A stretch of DNA of 64,000 nucleotides from Actinomycetota bacterium (GTDB taxonomy: Bacteria; Actinomycetota; Acidimicrobiia; Acidimicrobiales; Ilumatobacteraceae). A program made the translations under genes and the position numbers. The DNA lies in assembly GCA_009701715.1 (NCBI GenBank), contig WLJO01000003.1, positions 43,739 to 107,738 of the forward strand, given 5' to 3'. The notes below the pieces were generated by a model, which worked only from the letters and a program-made list of their open reading frames with translations, made no database searches and was not told the DNA's origin. Below, one piece after another: positions 32,758 to 41,297 of the stretch (position 1 is the stretch's first letter; every line of letters starts with the position of its first letter).

Positions 32758-35421
32758 TCAGTCGAAGGCGAAGTTCGACATGTGCACGGGGCGCAACCGT
32801 CTGCCGATGCTGCTGGACGCCCGGGCAATCGCGTAGGCGACGAACGGGATGGCGAGCAGCAGCACGATGGTGAGCCACGGGACAATCGGCCCCTCTGGCC
32901 GTTGCTCGCCCGACTGACTGGCGTGGATGACGACGATCGACGGTACGAGCCCCACCGGGATAGCGAGCAACACGCCGAAGGCGCTGAGCGCGAATGCCCG
33001 CAGGCCGCTGAGCGACGACAAGGTGCCCGGCCTCGCGCCGATGGCAACGAGCACATCGCGCTCGTCCTTGCCCTCTGTGGCGCTCAGGCCGAGACCAATG
33101 GCAACGATGAGCAGTGTGATGACCAGCACGCCGAGTGCGATCGCTGCCTCGATGGTGCCGCCAGTGATGGCGGGACGGAAGTACGAGTAGGAAATGTTGA
33201 GCGACGTGTCTGCGAAGTTTCGTCCGACGTTGCCGTACGACAGGAAACTGAGCTCAACGCGCTGTTCCTCACTGATTCGATGCGGCAACGTGTACTGCGC
33301 GCCGGCCTCGCGGATCGGCAGCCCGAGCGCTGCAGCCTTGGTCTCGGTGATGAGGAAACTGCCGAACCCGTAGTAGCGCAGGGCGTCCCGGTTGGTGGCG
33401 GCTTGGACAGTCACGTCACCCGAACGTGTGCGGAGCCTGAGGTTGAGCAGGTTCGCCCCCGGCTCCTGAATTTGTCCGTCGGCCCACTGACCCGGCTCGC
33501 CGATAGCGAGGATCCCGTTCTGGGTGAGGCTGGCGCGATCGTCGTCGCTCAGACCGATGAGTTTCAGTAGTTCGGTGGTAGCGACCCGGATCGCACCGGG
33601 CTCCTGGAGAACCAGGGCGTCTGTGACGGGCGGGGCCGACGGGTCGACGGGCGCAGGGTCAAAGGTCGCCCACCGCAAGGGAGCCTTCTTGGCGCTGCCG
33701 AGGATCTCCTCCACCTCACGTGTAGTCGCCGCATTCGGTTCAGCGAGCACGCAGGGTTCGGTGATCGAGGTCTGCTCCACGTCGGCACTCTGTGCTCCAC
33801 CCGGTACCGGGTTCGGGCAACTATTCGCGGACAGGATCACGACGTTGTCGGGTAGGAAGGCGTTCGTCGCAGCGCTGTGTGCACGGTCTGTGACCATGAA
33901 TGTGGATGCGGCGATTCCCACAGCAGCGAACGCTGCGATGGAGGACACGACGGCGGCGGTACGAGGACGGGTGCGGGCGATGCTGCGTGCCGTAAGTCGA
34001 GCGGCACCCCGCAGGCGACGGGCGAGCGGACCGAACACGCTCACGAGGGCGGGCGAAATGCAGCACATGCCGCCGAGGAGCAGCAGTGCACCAAGCGCAC
34101 CGGCGATGAGGAACACACTCGACTCGCTGCCGCCGCTGCCGTTTCCGCCGGTGACGGCGAGGGTGGTGAGCAGTTCGAGGCCAACGCCGGCGGCGAAGGT
34201 CACGATGCCGATGGGCAGCAGACGGCGCGGTACGGACGCGAGTGGGCGGCGCCCAGCGAGTGCATCGAGCACGGACACGCGGGTTGCCGAGCGCGCCGGC
34301 AGGTAGGCGGCAACGGTTGATGCGACCGTCGCGATCACTGCGATGGCGATGAGCTGCCCAACTGGGACGCGCAGCTTCGACACGTCTCGCCCGAGCACTG
34401 TCGCCAGTGTCGACCTGCTGAAACCGAACCCGAGGCCCAGCAGCACGGCGGACAGGGCGAGGCCACTAGCGGCACTCCAGGCACCCTGCAGGGCGAGCGA
34501 GGTGCGCAGGAGCCGGCGCGGTGCGCCGTTGGCGGCCAGTTGTCCGATGGTGACGAGCTGTCGCCGCGCACTCGTGGCGAATGCGGCCGCGACGATGATG
34601 GACAGCACGGCGAAGCCGACGACGGCGAACACACCGCCGAGCAGGAGAACCGGATCCGATGTTGCGACGAACTCGTTGCGCTCGGCGGTGTAAAGCTGTT
34701 CCGGCCGCGCGGCCAAGCCGGCCTCGACCACGCGTGTAACTCGGGAATGCGAGACGGGTTGCGGGGTGTCGACGAGCAGCAACGAGCGACCCGCGTTCTC
34801 GGGCAGTGTGAATGCGTTGCCGGGAAGGCCGACGAGACCCGTCCAGTCGTAGTTCGTCCGGTCCCGCACCACGCCGACCACGGTTCCAGAGAGTGCGGGG
34901 CGCGAGAGGGTGAGTGTGTCGCCAGGCTCGAGGTTCCACGAGTTGGCGAGCTTGGTGCTCACCACAACCTCGCCGACCGCTGCCGGTGCCCGCCCCGACC
35001 GCAGTTCATAGAGCGGCGCAATCTGCGGGTCCCGCAGATCTGCGGTGTGCACGAACAGGTTCTTGCTGCGCTGGCCGCGCTGCGCAGTTGTGCCCTGCAC
35101 GCGAGCAGGAAGGCTCGAGTAGGAGAGCGGAGCGACCTGCGTGCCATCGCCGAAGGCAGACCGTGCGGCCTTGAGCAGTGCGGCCGTGGGATCGCGGGGA
35201 GCTCCTTCGACGCTCGGGCCGCCCACATCCACGACAAAGTCGGTGTAGCCGTAGTGGTCTCGGAATCGCTCTGTCGGAGAACGTTGGGCCGTCGCGACGA
35301 TGATGGCCGCACCCCCGAGCGCGATGGTGGGCAGCGCCACCAGCAGCGCCACGAGCAGCGTGCGGCCGGGGCGACGGCGTACCTCGCGCCGTGCGAGCCG
35401 CGAGGCGAGGCCGAGCGACAT
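32758..35421 (-). CDS. FtsX-like ABC transporter permease with two FtsX domains
   Basis: An 887-residue permease. It has an N-terminal membrane helix after ARREVRRRPGRT, a large extracytoplasmic domain, a first group of helices (about 250-400), two more central helices, a second extracytoplasmic domain and a last trio of helices, which is the duplicated FtsX/MacB-type layout. With the ATPase directly upstream it should form a mechanotransmission-type ABC complex that moves lipids, peptides or antibiotics out of the membrane. Start ATG 35421 shares one base with the ATPase stop (TGATG), so the frame extending to 35478 is rejected. Third gene of the PadR operon. Confidence 0.9.
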   Translation of the reverse strand: MSLGLASRLARREVRRRPGRTLLVALLVALPTIALGGAAIIVATAQRSPTERFRDHYGYTDFVVDVGGPSVEGAPRDPTAALLKAARSAFGDGTQVAPLSYSSLPARVQGTTAQRGQRSKNLFVHTADLRDPQIAPLYELRSGRAPAAVGEVVVSTKLANSWNLEPGDTLTLSRPALSGTVVGVVRDRTNYDWTGLVGLPGNAFTLPENAGRSLLLVDTPQPVSHSRVTRVVEAGLAARPEQLYTAERNEFVATSDPVLLLGGVFAVVGFAVLSIIVAAAFATSARRQLVTIGQLAANGAPRRLLRTSLALQGAWSAASGLALSAVLLGLGFGFSRSTLATVLGRDVSKLRVPVGQLIAIAVIATVASTVAAYLPARSATRVSVLDALAGRRPLASVPRRLLPIGIVTFAAGVGLELLTTLAVTGGNGSGGSESSVFLIAGALGALLLLGGMCCISPALVSVFGPLARRLRGAARLTARSIARTRPRTAAVVSSIAAFAAVGIAASTFMVTDRAHSAATNAFLPDNVVILSANSCPNPVPGGAQSADVEQTSITEPCVLAEPNAATTREVEEILGSAKKAPLRWATFDPAPVDPSAPPVTDALVLQEPGAIRVATTELLKLIGLSDDDRASLTQNGILAIGEPGQWADGQIQEPGANLLNLRLRTRSGDVTVQAATNRDALRYYGFGSFLITETKAAALGLPIREAGAQYTLPHRISEEQRVELSFLSYGNVGRNFADTSLNISYSYFRPAITGGTIEAAIALGVLVITLLIVAIGLGLSATEGKDERDVLVAIGARPGTLSSLSGLRAFALSAFGVLLAIPVGLVPSIVVIHASQSGEQRPEGPIVPWLTIVLLLAIPFVAYAIARASSSIGRRLRPVHMSNFAFD

Positions 35422-36128
35422 CAGCGGGACTCGTCCACCACGTGGCCGTCGCGCAGGAAGATCACGCGGTCCGCCCACGAGGCAAAGCGCGGCTCGTGCG
35501 TTACGAGGATGATCGCCGTGCCGAACTTGGCGGGCAGGCCGGCGAGCAGTTCGATGACCTCGTCGCTGTTCACGGTGTCCAGCGAGCCGGTTGGTTCGTC
35601 GGCGAGGAGCAAGGAGCGCTGCGCCACGAGCGAGCGGGCGATGGCGATGCGCTGCTGCTGGCCGCCCGAGAACTCGGTGGGGTAGCGGTCCAGGTGGTGC
35701 GATAGGCCCACACCCTGCAGGGCAGCGGTGGCCCGCTCTCGGGCCTCTTTGCGGCCGGTGCCGTCGAGCTCGAGCGGCAGCATCACGTTCTCCACGGCGG
35801 TGAGCGACGGTATGAGGTTGAGGCGCTGGAAGATGTAGCCCACCTCACGTCGGCGCAGCGTTGCGAGGTCCGCAGGCGACATCTCCGAGACGTCCCGTCC
35901 GTTCACCAGCACTCGCCCGGCGGTCACCGGCTCGAGCCCGCCGGCGAGGTGCAGGAGCGTGCTCTTGCCGCAGCCGCTCGGGCCCATCACCGCTATGAAC
36001 TCTCCGGGTGCCACACGCAGGTCCACGGACGTGAGTGCACGAGTCTCGGTGGTGCCGGAGCCGTAGCTCTTGACGACGTCCATGAACTCGAGGACGGGTG
36101 TGCCCGTCGAGGGGCTGTGCTCGCTCAT
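35421..36128 (-). CDS. ABC transporter ATP-binding protein (MacB/LolD type)
   Basis: A 235-residue ATPase with every motif intact: Walker A GPSGCGKST (49-57), Q-loop FQRLNLIPSLTAVEN, signature FSGGQQQR, Walker B LLLADEPTGSLD and H-switch VTHEPRFA. The sequence is of the LolD/MacB group that pairs with FtsX-like permeases. ATG 36128 overlaps the PadR stop by four bases (ATGA) and its own stop overlaps the permease start (TGATG). The three genes are thus translationally coupled, and the pump should be controlled by PadR. Confidence 0.93.
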   Translation of the reverse strand: MSEHSPSTGTPVLEFMDVVKSYGSGTTETRALTSVDLRVAPGEFIAVMGPSGCGKSTLLHLAGGLEPVTAGRVLVNGRDVSEMSPADLATLRRREVGYIFQRLNLIPSLTAVENVMLPLELDGTGRKEARERATAALQGVGLSHHLDRYPTEFSGGQQQRIAIARSLVAQRSLLLADEPTGSLDTVNSDEVIELLAGLPAKFGTAIILVTHEPRFASWADRVIFLRDGHVVDESR

Positions 36129-36637
36129 GACGTTGCCTGCAGTCGTGCCTCGCACTGGTCCAGCCAGCGCAGGTCCGATTCCGCCCGCAGCATCAAGGCA
36201 TCGTTGACGATCTGCGTGGCAAGCGAGTCCGTCAGCGGTCCCTCCTCACGCATTCTCCTGCGTCGCTGCTGCAGGAGCGAGGTGAGCACGGTGCGGTGCG
36301 CCTCGATCACCCGCAGTGCGTGGTCGCGACCACGGTCCAGTGCAGTGAGCACCTTCAGCATCAACTCATCGCGGGGCGGTGCCTCGTCGAGCGGTGCGGC
36401 CTCCCACCAGCGGGCGAGTTCCTGCTCGCCATTCTCCGTGAGCGAGTACACCTTGGACTCGCCGGAATCGTCCAGGGTCACCATCCCGTCCCGTTCCAGA
36501 CGGTCGAGAGTGGTGTACACCTGGCCGACGTTGAGGCGCCACACGCCGCCCGTCGCCTGCTCGAAATCCGTCTTGATTTGATAGCCGTGGCGTGGTCCAC
36601 CAGAGAGGACGGCCAACAACCCTTCGCGAACTGCCAT
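36125..36637 (-). CDS. PadR family transcriptional regulator
   Basis: A 170-residue repressor. The N-terminal winged helix shows LLAVLSGGPRHGYQIK, GGVWRLNVGQVYTTLDRLERDGMV and YSLTENGEQEL, typical of PadR. The C-terminal half (about 100-165) is an Arg-rich helical region for dimer formation, as in the PadR-s2 (Vir-like) subgroup. It is the first gene of an operon with the ABC ATPase and FtsX permease. An operator-like palindrome covers its own promoter, so autorepression with release by a transported compound is the expected circuit. Confidence 0.92.
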   Translation of the reverse strand: MAVREGLLAVLSGGPRHGYQIKTDFEQATGGVWRLNVGQVYTTLDRLERDGMVTLDDSGESKVYSLTENGEQELARWWEAAPLDEAPPRDELMLKVLTALDRGRDHALRVIEAHRTVLTSLLQQRRRRMREEGPLTDSLATQIVNDALMLRAESDLRWLDQCEARLQATS

Positions 36638-36638
36638 A

Positions 36639-36673
36639 GTTACTGAGTATACATACTCGGTAACTACCGTCAA
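36639..36673 (-). promoter_or_regulatory. PadR operon promoter with overlapping 26-base palindromic operator
   Basis: Minus strand: -35 TTGACG (36668-36673), 16-base spacer, -10 TATACT (36646-36651), then eight bases to the ATG at 36637, predicting a leaderless or nearly leaderless mRNA. The palindrome 36639-36664 has arms GTTACTGAGTA and TACTCGGTAAC around TACA, with one mismatch, and covers the -10 and the start site. Confidence 0.7.
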
Positions 36674-36695
36674 GAGGGGGCGCTTGCCGAGCGGG

Positions 36696-37070
36696 CTACG
36701 GCTCCATGACCACCCAGCCGCGGCGCTGCAGTTCGGCGGCGAGGAGTTCGGACGGGAAGCGCCGGAGCGTCTGCTGGGCTGCAGAGGTGGTGGTACTCGC
36801 CGGTCGCCGGGCGACCGGCGGGGCTGCTGGGGCTGCGGGCTCGTCAGTGGGCGCAGTGGCCCCATCACCCTGCTCGGCGGCGAACTCGAGCGCCGTGATG
36901 AATCCGTCGGCTTCGTCTTTGGTGAACTTGCCGCCACCCTGACGCTGGTTGAAGCCCATCGGGCCGCGCGCATCACGGAAATCTGAATAGCCGGCGGCCT
37001 CGAGCAGTGTCAGCAACTGTTTGAGTTGCTTTGCCGATGCCGGGGGACCCGACGGTTGTCCGAATGCCAT
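36696..37070 (-). CDS. Small conserved actinobacterial protein of unknown function
   Basis: A 124-residue protein with three parts. Residues 1-66 are an ordered helical module (SAKQLKQLLTLLEAAGYSDFRDARGPMGF, then FTKDEADGFI). About 70-98 is an Ala/Pro-rich linker. The last 25 residues form a second short module ending LAAELQRRGWVVMEP. I recognise the RDARGPMGF pattern as recurring in actinobacterial hypothetical proteins but know no function. No signal peptide or metal-binding motif. It lies upstream of the PadR promoter on the same strand. Confidence 0.6.
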   Translation of the reverse strand: MAFGQPSGPPASAKQLKQLLTLLEAAGYSDFRDARGPMGFNQRQGGGKFTKDEADGFITALEFAAEQGDGATAPTDEPAAPAAPPVARRPASTTTSAAQQTLRRFPSELLAAELQRRGWVVMEP

Positions 37071-37138
37071 GGGTGCAGTCTGGCCGAGGGGTGTGGCGGG
37101 GTAGCGGACACCCGCCGATCAGGACGGACGACTAAGCG

Positions 37139-38305
37139 TCAGTGCGAGCGGGGAAGCCCGAGCACGTGTTCCGCCACGTAGGCGAGGATGAGTTCCTGGC
37201 TGATCGGGGCGATGCGGGGCAGGCGAGCCTCCCGGAAGTAACGCTCCACGTGGTACTCGGTTGCGTAACCGAAGCCACCGTGTGTCTGCACGGCGCGATC
37301 GGCCGCGAAGAAGCCGGCCTCGGCAGCGAGGTACTTCGCGAGGTTCGCTTCCTCACCACAGGGCTTGCCGTCGTCGATGAGCATGGCGGCCTCGCGCACC
37401 ATGAGCGCAGCCGCCCGAAGCTTGGCGTGCGCCTCGGCAAGGGGGAAAGCGATCCCCTGGTTCTTGCCGATCGGGCGGTCGAACACGACACGGTTGTTCG
37501 CATAGTCCACGGCGCGGCGCAGGGCCACCCGGCCCATGCCGAGCGCCTCGGCGGCAACCAGGATGCGCTCGGCGTTCAGGCCGCCGAGGAGGTAGCGGAA
37601 ACCCTTGCCCTCCTCACCCACCCGGTCCTCGAGGGGAACCACGACATCGTCGTAGAAGGTCTCACACGACGCGACGGCGTTGCGGCCCATCTTCGGGATC
37701 GCCCGAGCCTCCACGCCGGGCGCATGACGATCTACGAGGAACAGCGTCATGCCGTCGGTGGGCTTGGCGCACTCCTCGAGCGGGGTGGTGCGGGTGAGCA
37801 ACAGGATGCGGTCTGCCTCGAGAGCCTTGGAGGTCCAGACCTTCCGGCCGTTGATCACGTACGTGTCGCCGTCACGTCGTGCCCGCGTGGTGATGCGTGT
37901 GGTGTCGGTGCCGGCATTCGGCTCGGTGACGCCGAAGGCCACGTGCAGTGTGCCGTTTGCAACGCTCGGCAGGAAGCGCTGCTTCATCTCCTCCGAACCG
38001 TGCTCCACCACGGGGTGCATGCCGAAGATCGACATATGCACGGCCGATGCGCCGTTCATGCAGGCACCCGACGCAGCGACCTCCTCGAGGATCGCCGCCG
38101 CGCAACGAATGCCCATACCGCCGCCGCCGTACTGCTCGGGGATGGCAATGCCCACCCAACCGCCGTCGGCCATCGCCTTGTAGAAGTCCCACGGGAAGCG
38201 GTGCTCCTCGTCGCAGGCTGCCCAGTAGTCGTCGTCGAAGTCCTTGCAGAGACGACGGATGGCCTCTCGGACCAGTTCGATGTCCTCGTCGTGAAATGCG
38301 TCCAT
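37139..38305 (-). CDS. Acyl-CoA dehydrogenase family protein
   Basis: A 388-residue flavoenzyme of the ACAD fold: N-terminal helices, FGVTEPNAGTDTTRITTRA for FAD and substrate binding, KVWTSKALEADRILLL, VDYANNRVVFDRPIGKNQGIAFPLAEAHAKL and QTHGGFGYATEYHVERYFREARL, each seen in shorter segments of the sequence. After FREARL it continues PRIAPISQEL, so the usual YEGT-type Glu of short- and medium-chain enzymes is not at that site; a different base may serve, as in some FadE groups. Start ATG 38305 has a GGGGG Shine-Dalgarno upstream. Likely role: alpha,beta-desaturation of an acyl-CoA. Confidence 0.9.
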   Translation of the reverse strand: MDAFHDEDIELVREAIRRLCKDFDDDYWAACDEEHRFPWDFYKAMADGGWVGIAIPEQYGGGGMGIRCAAAILEEVAASGACMNGASAVHMSIFGMHPVVEHGSEEMKQRFLPSVANGTLHVAFGVTEPNAGTDTTRITTRARRDGDTYVINGRKVWTSKALEADRILLLTRTTPLEECAKPTDGMTLFLVDRHAPGVEARAIPKMGRNAVASCETFYDDVVVPLEDRVGEEGKGFRYLLGGLNAERILVAAEALGMGRVALRRAVDYANNRVVFDRPIGKNQGIAFPLAEAHAKLRAAALMVREAAMLIDDGKPCGEEANLAKYLAAEAGFFAADRAVQTHGGFGYATEYHVERYFREARLPRIAPISQELILAYVAEHVLGLPRSH

Positions 38306-38438
38306 GTCGACCCCCTGTGCCTGCACGACCCATTCCCCGGGCCGTCCCTGTCGCAACCGTAATCGCAGGCCCTGAGCGGGGCCATTTCCGTCTGCCCGGA
38401 TCGGGAACCTCCGACCGCAGTTGCCTACAGTGACCCCG

Positions 38439-39671
38439 ATGGACGCATCGACCGCACCGACCGTGGAGGAGTTCGCACAGGAATGCCGGGACTTTCTCGA
38501 GGCCCGGTATCCCCGCCGTCGGCAGGAGCGCAAGCGCTTTTCCTGGGGCGAGGGCTCGGACCGGGTGGCCGTGTTCGAGGAGGCCGACCGCGAGGCCGAA
38601 CAGGTGGTTATCGCGAACGTGAGGGCATGGCGACGCGCGCTGTGGGACAACGGGCTCGGCTGGATTACCGGCCCGGTAGAACTGGGGGGTCGAGACCTGC
38701 GCAAGGGGTACCAGCAGACCTTCGATGCAATGGTTCGTGACTACGAGGTTCCCGGTAACGCCCCACTCACCGTGTCGCTCGGCATGATCGCCCCAACGAT
38801 TCAGGCGCACGCCGTGCCTGAGGTCCGAGATCGCTACGTACCTGCGCTCCACAACGGTGATCTCATTGCGTGCCAGTTGTTCAGCGAGCCCGGTGCGGGT
38901 TCGGACCTGGCGGGTGTGGGTGCCTCGGCGACCCGGGATGGCGACGGATGGCGACTTACCGGCCAGAAAGTGTGGACCTCGGGCGCGCACTACAGCGACA
39001 TCGGCGAAATCCTCTGTCGCACATCACCCGGGCCACGGCACAAGAACCTCACGATGTTCGTGGTTGACCTGCGCGCCAAGGGCGTCGAGATACGACCACT
39101 GCGCCAGATGACCGGTGGCGCCGCATTCAACGAGATCTTCTTCGACGACGTCTGGGTGCCCGACGATCACCGCCTTGGTGAGGTGGGCGAGGGATGGCGG
39201 GTGGCGATGACCACACTGCTCAACGAGCGCAATGCGATTGGTGGCGAAGGGTTCGGTGGCTCCGGTCTGCTCGACATCGAGCGGTACAAGGCCATGGTGC
39301 GCCACTTCGGCCTCGCAAGCGATCCGGTGACGCGGCAGAGGCTCGCGACGCTCTACATGAACCTGCGCATCGCAAAGATGACGCGACAGCGCGCCGGCGC
39401 GAAGTTGGCCGCTGGCCAAGTTCCCGGGCCCGAGGCGTCGCTCGGAAAGCTCGTACTCGCCCAGAACTACCTGCGCATCTCCGATCTCGTCGGCTCGATC
39501 CTCGGCCCCCGGCTGCTGGCAGACGACGGTGAGTGGGGAACCTATGCATGGACCAACGTGGTGCTCGGCGTTCCCGGGTATCGAATTGGTGGTGGCACTG
39601 ATGAGGTGCTGCGCAACATCCTCGGCGAGCGCGTGCTCGGCCTTCCCCGCGAACCGGAGGTACCACGATGA
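38439..39671 (+). CDS. Acyl-CoA dehydrogenase family protein (FadE type)
   Basis: A 410-residue ACAD with CQLFSEPGAGSDLAGVGASATRDGD, then GQKVWTSGAHYSDIGEILCRT, EIFFDDVWVPDDHRLGEVGEGW and GGGTDEVLRNILGERVLGLPREP, each typical of actinobacterial FadE proteins that often work as heteromers. In GGGTDE a Gly takes the place where a catalytic Glu occurs in MCAD. ATG 38439 lies seven bases after a TACAGT hexamer. The stop overlaps the next CoA-transferase by four bases (ATGA). It may pair with the divergent acyl-CoA dehydrogenase to form an alpha2beta2 enzyme. Confidence 0.9.
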   Translation: MDASTAPTVEEFAQECRDFLEARYPRRRQERKRFSWGEGSDRVAVFEEADREAEQVVIANVRAWRRALWDNGLGWITGPVELGGRDLRKGYQQTFDAMVRDYEVPGNAPLTVSLGMIAPTIQAHAVPEVRDRYVPALHNGDLIACQLFSEPGAGSDLAGVGASATRDGDGWRLTGQKVWTSGAHYSDIGEILCRTSPGPRHKNLTMFVVDLRAKGVEIRPLRQMTGGAAFNEIFFDDVWVPDDHRLGEVGEGWRVAMTTLLNERNAIGGEGFGGSGLLDIERYKAMVRHFGLASDPVTRQRLATLYMNLRIAKMTRQRAGAKLAAGQVPGPEASLGKLVLAQNYLRISDLVGSILGPRLLADDGEWGTYAWTNVVLGVPGYRIGGGTDEVLRNILGERVLGLPREPEVPR

Positions 39672-40831
39672 CCGCAAGCCCGCTCGATGGTGTGCGAGTG
39701 CTCGATCTTTCGCAGGCCATCGCTGGCCCGATGACGGGTCGGGTACTGGCCGATCTCGGTGCCGACGTGGTGAAGGTGGAGTGGACGAACGGCGACATCA
39801 CAAACCGCTTCGGCCCGGTACGCGGGGGAATCACGGGAGTGTTCCTGCACATGAACGCCGGCAAGCGGGGTATCTCGGTGGACCGTACGGCACCGGGAGG
39901 CACGGAACTGCTGCTGCGTCTGGCCGCCAAGGCCGATGTGGTGGTGGAGAATTTCCGCCCTGGGGTGCTGGACCGTTGGGGTCTCGGCTACGAAGCGTTG
40001 TCAGCGGGTAACCCGTCGTTGGTGATGGTGTCGATCTCCGGTTTCGGTCGCACGAGCCAGGAATCCCAACGTCAGGCATACGCCCCGGTGCTTCACGCAG
40101 AGGCGGGTCTCGTGGCCCGTCAGTCCAAGGTGGACAACATGCCGATGACGGACGTTGCCGTGTCGCTCGCCGACGAGGTGGCTGCGATGCACGCCAGCAT
40201 CGCCGTGCTTGCCGCGTTGAACATGCGGCAGCGCACCGGTGCAGGCCAGCACATCGACCTCAGCATGCTCGAGGCCCTCATCGCCACCGACGACCACACG
40301 AGCGAGGCGATCGACGGGCGTGCGGACATCAACGACTCCCGTGGCTACGTGTGGGAGGTCGTTGGCGGGCCGTTGCTCATCTCTGCTGACCTGCGCACCA
40401 CGTGGGCCCGTCTGTCGGGACACGCCGCGCTCGTTGACCCGACCCCGGGCGGCGCACCAGTCGAGATCAAGGTAGCGAACCGTCGTGAAGCGATGCGTGC
40501 CTGGCTCGCCGCGTTCGCCGACCGCAACGCGCTGAAGGCCGAACTGGAACGGGCAAACCTTGCGTGGGCCGACGTTCGCGACAACTCCACACTGTTCGAG
40601 AACGCGTCGTTGCGCGACGGGCGTGCCGTGGTGCAGGTGGACGACCATGCGGGCGGTACGAGGGGCGTGGTGCGCATGCCGTATCGATTCTCCAACGCCG
40701 AGTCCACAGCGAGGGGAACGGCGCCGCGTCGTGGGCAGCACAACGCAGAGGTGCTGGCGGACTGGCTCGGTGCAACGCCCGTGGAGATCGCAGCGCTCAG
40801 TGGGCAGGGAGCACTGCAGACTGGGGACTGA
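39668..40831 (+). CDS. Family III CoA-transferase
   Basis: A 387-residue CaiB/BaiF-type enzyme with LDGVRVLDLSQAIAGPMTG, LGADVVKVEWTNGD and NAGKRGISVDRTAPGG at the N-terminus. The probable nucleophilic Asp is in VSLADEVAAMHA. Its start is coupled by ATGA overlap to the FadE-type dehydrogenase, so both should act on the same pathway: one makes a CoA thioester and the other desaturates it. Third family III transferase of the window. The stop codon sits within a small hairpin. Confidence 0.9.
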   Translation: MTASPLDGVRVLDLSQAIAGPMTGRVLADLGADVVKVEWTNGDITNRFGPVRGGITGVFLHMNAGKRGISVDRTAPGGTELLLRLAAKADVVVENFRPGVLDRWGLGYEALSAGNPSLVMVSISGFGRTSQESQRQAYAPVLHAEAGLVARQSKVDNMPMTDVAVSLADEVAAMHASIAVLAALNMRQRTGAGQHIDLSMLEALIATDDHTSEAIDGRADINDSRGYVWEVVGGPLLISADLRTTWARLSGHAALVDPTPGGAPVEIKVANRREAMRAWLAAFADRNALKAELERANLAWADVRDNSTLFENASLRDGRAVVQVDDHAGGTRGVVRMPYRFSNAESTARGTAPRRGQHNAEVLADWLGATPVEIAALSGQGALQTGD

Positions 40832-40837
40832 TCCCCA
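40822..40837. terminator. Hairpin between convergent genes, stop codon in its loop
   Basis: TGGGGA-CTGA-TCCCCA forms a six-base-pair stem; the loop contains the TGA of the CoA-transferase gene. It may end transcription from either side. Confidence 0.3.
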
Positions 40838-40853
40838 CCGCGCTGCCGTGCTG

Positions 40854-41252
40854 TCAGTCGAACAGCGTGGTCATCGGCTCCATCACCTGCAGCATCACAC
40901 CGTGTGCCGCTTTCGGGTGGAGGAACGCCACCGGGAGACCACCGCCGTCGAGCACGGGCGCACCCGCCCCGACGAGATCCCGCTTGGTCGTCTCCAGATC
41001 GTCCACCTTGAGGGCCACGGTGTGAATGCCCTCGCCGCGCTTCGCGAGGGCCTGCCCGATCGGCGAGTCCGGGGAGAGCGGCTCCACCACCTCGAAGAAG
41101 AACCCGTCGGCGAGCCGGAAGAAGGCGATCTTTCCGACGAGCGGGTTCTCGAGCGTCTTGGTGAGCTGCATGCCGAGCCTGGTGAAGGACACGATGGCGT
41201 CGTCGAGACTGTTGACGCGCAGGACGATGTGGTCGATTCCGGTGATGGCCAT
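40854..41252 (-). CDS. VOC/glyoxalase-like protein, methylmalonyl-CoA epimerase-like
   Basis: A 132-residue vicinal-oxygen-chelate protein. The two beta-alpha-beta-beta-beta units begin GIDHIVLRVNSLDDAI and IHTVALKVDDLETTK. Candidate metal ligands are the His in each of these (DHIV, IHTV), the Glu in FFEVVEP and the Glu in MLQVMEP. Size and order resemble methylmalonyl-CoA epimerases; other VOC lyases cannot be ruled out. It is divergent from the glycosyltransferase, with 45 bases between starts. Confidence 0.78.
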   Translation of the reverse strand: MAITGIDHIVLRVNSLDDAIVSFTRLGMQLTKTLENPLVGKIAFFRLADGFFFEVVEPLSPDSPIGQALAKRGEGIHTVALKVDDLETTKRDLVGAGAPVLDGGGLPVAFLHPKAAHGVMLQVMEPMTTLFD

Positions 41253-41285
41253 GCCCGATGGTACGCCGGTCTCGGTGGGTGCACC

Positions 41286-41291
41286 TAGGCT
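41286..41291 (+). promoter_or_regulatory. Putative -10 for leaderless glycosyltransferase mRNA
   Basis: TAGGCT, six bases before the GTG at 41298. The same ten bases (CACCTAGGCT) recur before the LOG gene at 42929. Confidence 0.4.
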
Positions 41292-41297
41292 TCGTCG

